Shown here: piece after piece, positions 61,112-64,000 of the stretch
Numbering within the stretch: the stretch's first letter is position 1
Layout: the number at the start of each line of letters is the position of its first letter
Source: Nitrosospira sp. Nsp11
Lineage (GTDB): Bacteria; Pseudomonadota; Gammaproteobacteria; Burkholderiales; Nitrosomonadaceae
Direction of reading: 5' to 3'
Length of the DNA: 64,000 nt
Assembly: GCF_900142705.1 (NCBI RefSeq)
Contig: NZ_FRBV01000001.1
Span: forward strand, 186,001 to 250,000
Translations under genes and position numbers: made by a program
Notes under the pieces: generated by a model
Databases searched by the model: none
What the model was told of the DNA's origin: nothing
Seen by the model: only the letters and a program-made list of their open reading frames with translations

Positions 61112-61569
61112 AACACCAGTTCCATAACCAATGAGTCTTCACGGCCACCCATCGCAGGGTAATAATCCTTGCGTTTGGCGATCTGCGTGAACCCGATCCG
61201 TTTATATAGCCGGGCAGCGATATGATTGGATTCTCGTACATCCAGGAACATCGTCAACGCACGCTGTTCTCTGGCGATATGGATGAAATGCCGCAGCAAT
61301 CTTTCACCCCAGCCCTTCCCCTGCGCTCCTGCAGCAATGCTAAGCGTCAGCAGATGCGCTTCCTGCGCTCCAATTGTCATCACACCGTACCCAAAGACGT
61401 CTCCATCCTGCTCTAAAACAAGGGAATGGTAACCGGACTGGAGCGAATCGCTGAAGTTTCCGCGCGTCCACGGAAAAAGAAAAACCTCTCGTTCGAGTGC
61501 TACCACCATATCCAGGTCTGCCGGAACCATCCGTCTTATCTGCGGCATCTCCTGGAATTGAGCACTCAT
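61108..61569 (-). CDS. rimI: Ribosomal protein S18 alanine N-acetyltransferase RimI
   Basis: A 153-residue GNAT enzyme: RRMVPADLDMVVALEREVFLFPWTRGNFSDSL, acetyl-CoA loop LLTLSIAAGAQGKGWGERLL and the RESNHIAARLYKRIGF motif (RimI type). It overlaps tsaB by 4 bp (ATGA), giving coupled translation. Acetylates the N terminus of S18. Confidence 0.95.
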   Translation of the reverse strand: MSAQFQEMPQIRRMVPADLDMVVALEREVFLFPWTRGNFSDSLQSGYHSLVLEQDGDVFGYGVMTIGAQEAHLLTLSIAAGAQGKGWGERLLRHFIHIAREQRALTMFLDVRESNHIAARLYKRIGFTQIAKRKDYYPAMGGREDSLVMELVL

Positions 61570-62249
61570 CGCTCCTTCTCCTTTAGTGCTACTTTATTAC
61601 GGATGTATAGTGGCGCAGCATCGGCAGGGTCGATACCCGATCCCTTTCTGAATTCTGCCGCAGCCAACTGAACTATGGCGCGGGCATTCGGCCTGAGGCC
61701 ACTGATAACATGGCCGATACATCCATGGTAACGGCTTCGCAGTATTTCCTCATACATTTCAAAACCGCTGCCACAAACTGTCCAGTCGTTTCCTGAAACC
61801 AGGGGCGCATTGTGCGGCGAGCACAGTGCCGGTTCGCTCACCGGCAGCCATCCATCTGCTGTCCTCTTATACGCAGCATGATATATCTCGCTCATGCGCG
61901 CGTCGAGCGCGGCAATTACTCCGGCAACTGTTCCTTTTTCCCCGGCGTCCTGCGCCAATGCTTCCAATGTGCATATACCGATTACCGGCAGGTCTGCACC
62001 AAGTGCCAGCCCTTGAGTTACGCCGCACGCAATGCGCAAGCCGGTGAACGACCCTGGCCCCGAGCCGAAAGCGATACCATCCAGTTGTCTCAGCGTCAAA
62101 CCGGCCTCGTCCAGCGTGTGCCTCACCATAGGCAAAATCAGTTCAGAATGACGCTGTTCCGCAAGAATCTCCTGATTCAGGATCTCGCTATCCCACAATA
62201 GTGCAACCGAGCAATATTCAGTAGATGTATCGAGAGCGAGAATTTTCAA
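61566..62249 (-). CDS. tsaB: tRNA threonylcarbamoyladenosine synthesis protein TsaB
   Basis: A 227-residue ASKHA-fold protein, ILALDTSTEYCSVALLWDSEIL at the start, with FGSGPGSFTGLRIACGVTQGL and the LDARMSEIYHAAY motif. It is the scaffold partner of TsaD (gene at 3.5 kb in this window). First gene of the tsaB-rimI-UDG operon. Confidence 0.95.
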   Translation of the reverse strand: MKILALDTSTEYCSVALLWDSEILNQEILAEQRHSELILPMVRHTLDEAGLTLRQLDGIAFGSGPGSFTGLRIACGVTQGLALGADLPVIGICTLEALAQDAGEKGTVAGVIAALDARMSEIYHAAYKRTADGWLPVSEPALCSPHNAPLVSGNDWTVCGSGFEMYEEILRSRYHGCIGHVISGLRPNARAIVQLAAAEFRKGSGIDPADAAPLYIRNKVALKEKER

Positions 62250-62403
62250 GGTAAAATTGAACGAATATTAAGTATTATACGAAGGCAAGATTCTGCCGAC
62301 GGAAACTTCTGTTGAAATCGCGTTGTCAATTGATGAGCAACTCTTTACTCGCTTTTACTTGGTTGTACCTGGTTTTACTTTACCACCATCGGACGGAGGA
62401 GTC

Positions 62404-62844
62404 ATGAGCATCACGTGGATTCTGGTCGCAAACGCAAGCGCAGCATATCTTTACGCAAATTACGGACCCAAGAAAGGACTACAGAAACTCAAGGAATTCA
62501 GACATGATGCCAGCAGGGAAAAGGGGCAGCATCTGGTTTCCGACCGTCCCGGACACAACAAGAGCCACGGCAACGGCTGCGGCTCCTATATTTCCTCCAC
62601 CGATCCAAAACAACATGAAGCGCGGACCTTTGCCTGCCAGCTAGCCAGAGAACTGGAGCATGGCCGCACCACCAACAGTTATCAACGCCTGATCCTAGTT
62701 GTGTCAACTCCGTTCATGGGCCTGATCAACAGCAATCTGGGAAGCCATGTACGAAATTTAGTAAGCGATACTTTTGAAAAGGATTACACCAAAGCTAGCG
62801 AGAAATATCTGACAAGACACCTGGAAAGCTGCATTTATCTTTAA
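62404..62844 (+). CDS. Host attachment family protein
   Basis: A 146-residue soluble protein, starting MSITWILVANASAAYLYANYG, with RPGHNKSHGNGCGSYIS, a His/Gly-rich motif, then QLARELEHGRTTNSYQRLILVV and NLVSDTFEKDYTKASEKYLTRHLE. This is the Host_attach/baeRF-like family, named from an Agrobacterium attachment protein. The actual biochemical role is unproven. ATG 62404 is chosen on a strong GGAGGAGTC site. It stands alone. Confidence 0.82.
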   Translation: MSITWILVANASAAYLYANYGPKKGLQKLKEFRHDASREKGQHLVSDRPGHNKSHGNGCGSYISSTDPKQHEARTFACQLARELEHGRTTNSYQRLILVVSTPFMGLINSNLGSHVRNLVSDTFEKDYTKASEKYLTRHLESCIYL

Positions 62845-62863
62845 TCATAAAAGAAACTCTGGC

Positions 62864-62889
62864 GTCGGGTTGCGCTATGCAAACCCGAC
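62864..62889. repeat. Short GTCGGGTT hairpin
   Basis: GTCGGGTT, ten bases, AACCCGAC, 20 bp after the host-attachment gene. It resembles, but is not a full copy of, the double-hairpin repeats at 22.1 and 60.2 kb, and may be a relative of the same repeat family. Confidence 0.6.
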
Positions 62890-63016
62890 CTCTTCTTTGG
62901 TATATTCGATAGTGCCGGCCTAATAAAAAAATCACTAAAAGTAGGGCGCAATAAGCAACGCGCATTGCGCCGTATGATTTTTCAATCGTTGGCCCTCCCC
63001 TGATGTGTTGCCAAAA

Positions 63017-63601
63017 TCAAGGTTTATTAGAAGTCTCCAAAGGCCAGCAGCGAATCGGCGTATAAATCGAGCCGTTGCTGGTCTGTTCCGATTTAACCAG
63101 CGACCATTCCCGCACCCGCCAGGCCATGGGCTCGGGCAATTCAGGCAACGGTTGGCAGAAGGCATTCCTCATCAACGTTATGTGTGGCGCATAAGCTCGC
63201 TGCTCCAACAAAAACCCGGCCGTGGAGATTGCTTCCTGTAGCGCGCTCACCAGATTGGCAAGTGCGTGAGGAACCTTGGCTGGCGCTAGATAAACGATAT
63301 GGTTATGTTTCCAGTAGCGAATCTCATCAATGACCAAATCAAAAGCAGGCAAGCTGGACTGGTTGATTCTATCGCCTGCCTCGTATAGCGCCTTCAGGCT
63401 GTCGGGATATACTTTTCCCACAAACACCAGCGTGAGATGAATGTTTTCTGCTTTTATTTTCCGTCCGCCGCAGAGCGATTCCAGCCGCAGTTGTTTTGCC
63501 AGTCCAGCCAGTTGCTTTTGCGCATCGTTGTCCGGCCATATTGCAAAAAAAATGCGGTAGGCTTTTCCCGCGCTTTCAGTATTTTCTTCAGTTGTCGGCA
63601 T
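63017..63601 (-). CDS. thpR: RNA 2',3'-cyclic phosphodiesterase ThpR
   Basis: A 194-residue 2H-family phosphoesterase: [19 protein letters not shown], the two catalytic HxTx motifs in [10 protein letters not shown] and [10 protein letters not shown], and a GDRINQSS loop. The Met start overlaps the 3' end of ispF by 14 bp, so it is probably translated from the ispF transcript. Confidence 0.92.
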   Translation of the reverse strand: MPTTEENTESAGKAYRIFFAIWPDNDAQKQLAGLAKQLRLESLCGGRKIKAENIHLTLVFVGKVYPDSLKALYEAGDRINQSSLPAFDLVIDEIRYWKHNHIVYLAPAKVPHALANLVSALQEAISTAGFLLEQRAYAPHITLMRNAFCQPLPELPEPMAWRVREWSLVKSEQTSNGSIYTPIRCWPLETSNKP

Positions 63602-64000
63602 TATCCAAGGTAATCAGGCATACGGCCTCCGCCTCTATCCCCTCGCCCCTTCCAACCGGGCCCAGGCGCTCCGCAGTCTTGGCCTTGATGTTGATATCCT
63701 CCGGTTGCATCCGAAGGTCATGTGCAATGTTGCTCAACATACCCGGAATATACGGCGCCATCTTGGGCGCCTGCGCTATGATAGTGGCATCAATGTTCAC
63801 GACCTTGTAACCACGCTCTGCCAGCAAGCCATAAACGTTATGCAACAGCACGCGGCTATCGATGTTTCTGTAACGGGGGTCGGTATCCGAAAAATGCCTG
63901 CCGATGTCGCCCAGCGCTGCCGCGCCCAGAAGCGCGTCGCATATCGCATGCAGCAGCACGTCTGCGTCGGAATGTCCGAGAAGACCCTTCTCGTAAGGAA
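63588..64000 (-). CDS. ispF: 2-C-methyl-D-erythritol 2,4-cyclodiphosphate synthase IspF (N terminus cut)
   Basis: The open frame runs into the right edge. It begins in-window with [25 protein letters not shown], containing the zinc-binding His of [11 protein letters not shown], and continues with [15 protein letters not shown] and the C-terminal [24 protein letters not shown] block. Makes the cyclic diphosphate of the MEP isoprenoid pathway. At least ~20 N-terminal residues are outside the window; ispD would be expected upstream. Confidence 0.96.
   Translation of the reverse strand, partial: PYEKGLLGHSDADVLLHAICDALLGAAALGDIGRHFSDTDPRYRNIDSRVLLHNVYGLLAERGYKVVNIDATIIAQAPKMAPYIPGMLSNIAHDLRMQPEDINIKAKTAERLGPVGRGEGIEAEAVCLITLDNADN

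Overview
The window is a 64 kb stretch of bacterial chromosome, dense with housekeeping genes. Gene order and protein flavour point to a betaproteobacterium: the rpsU-yqeY-dnaG-rpoD macromolecular synthesis operon, aroA-cmk-rpsA-ihfB-lapA, trxA-rho-rpmE, a DUF2863 gene beside msrB-yciB-yciI-bolA-ppiC, and a Mg-type HemB. A Nitrosospira-like member of the Nitrosomonadales is my best guess. This is inference from gene content and moderate GC; no ammonia-oxidation gene lies in the window to prove it. No rRNA, tRNA, CRISPR array, prophage or complete transposon was seen.

Layout. Positions 1-8.6 kb: rpoD (cut by the window edge), dnaG, yqeY and rpsU on the minus strand, divergent from tsaD; then plsY, folB, a CBS-domain protein, pyrF and lapA. 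8.3-12.8 kb: ihfB, rpsA, cmk and aroA on the minus strand. 13.4-16.6 kb: cysK and epsC (cysteine synthesis), separated by a long imperfect palindrome, then a zinc-ribbon/Sel1 membrane protein. 16.9-22 kb: a dihydrolipoamide dehydrogenase-like enzyme, two small membrane proteins (CopD-like and SirB-like) and PBP1A. 22-26 kb: hemB, engB, coaX and birA on the minus strand. 26-31.7 kb: glnS, trxA, rho, rpmE and an M48 lipoprotein protease. 32-38.3 kb: glycerophosphodiesterase, alpha/beta hydrolase, pyrophosphatase, GNAT, an exported intradiol dioxygenase and Lon.

38.5-50.5 kb is the most accessory-looking part. It holds a cupin, a two-gene cassette of an unusual GMC oxidoreductase fused to a 3-keto-disaccharide-hydrolase (DUF1080-type) domain plus an unassigned partner, and a CzcI/C/B/A-like heavy-metal RND efflux operon. 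50.5-64 kb returns to housekeeping: ABM-domain protein, DUF2863, msrB, yciB, yciI, bolA, ppiC, alr, lplT, a LemA/TPM operon, tsaB-rimI-UDG, a host-attachment-family protein, and thpR-ispF (cut by the right edge).

The most interesting items are: (1) the 910-residue GMC-DUF1080 fusion, which would join oxidation of a sugar hydroxyl to cleavage of the resulting keto-glycoside in one chain; (2) two inverted copies of a roughly 160 bp MITE-like element with 16 bp terminal inverted repeats, one abutting a stop codon and one just ahead of the czc-like operon; (3) a pair of dispersed double-hairpin (BIME-like) repeats; (4) the palindrome between cysK and epsC; and (5) two perfect hairpins, one an antisense terminator look-alike, inside the 3' end of engB.
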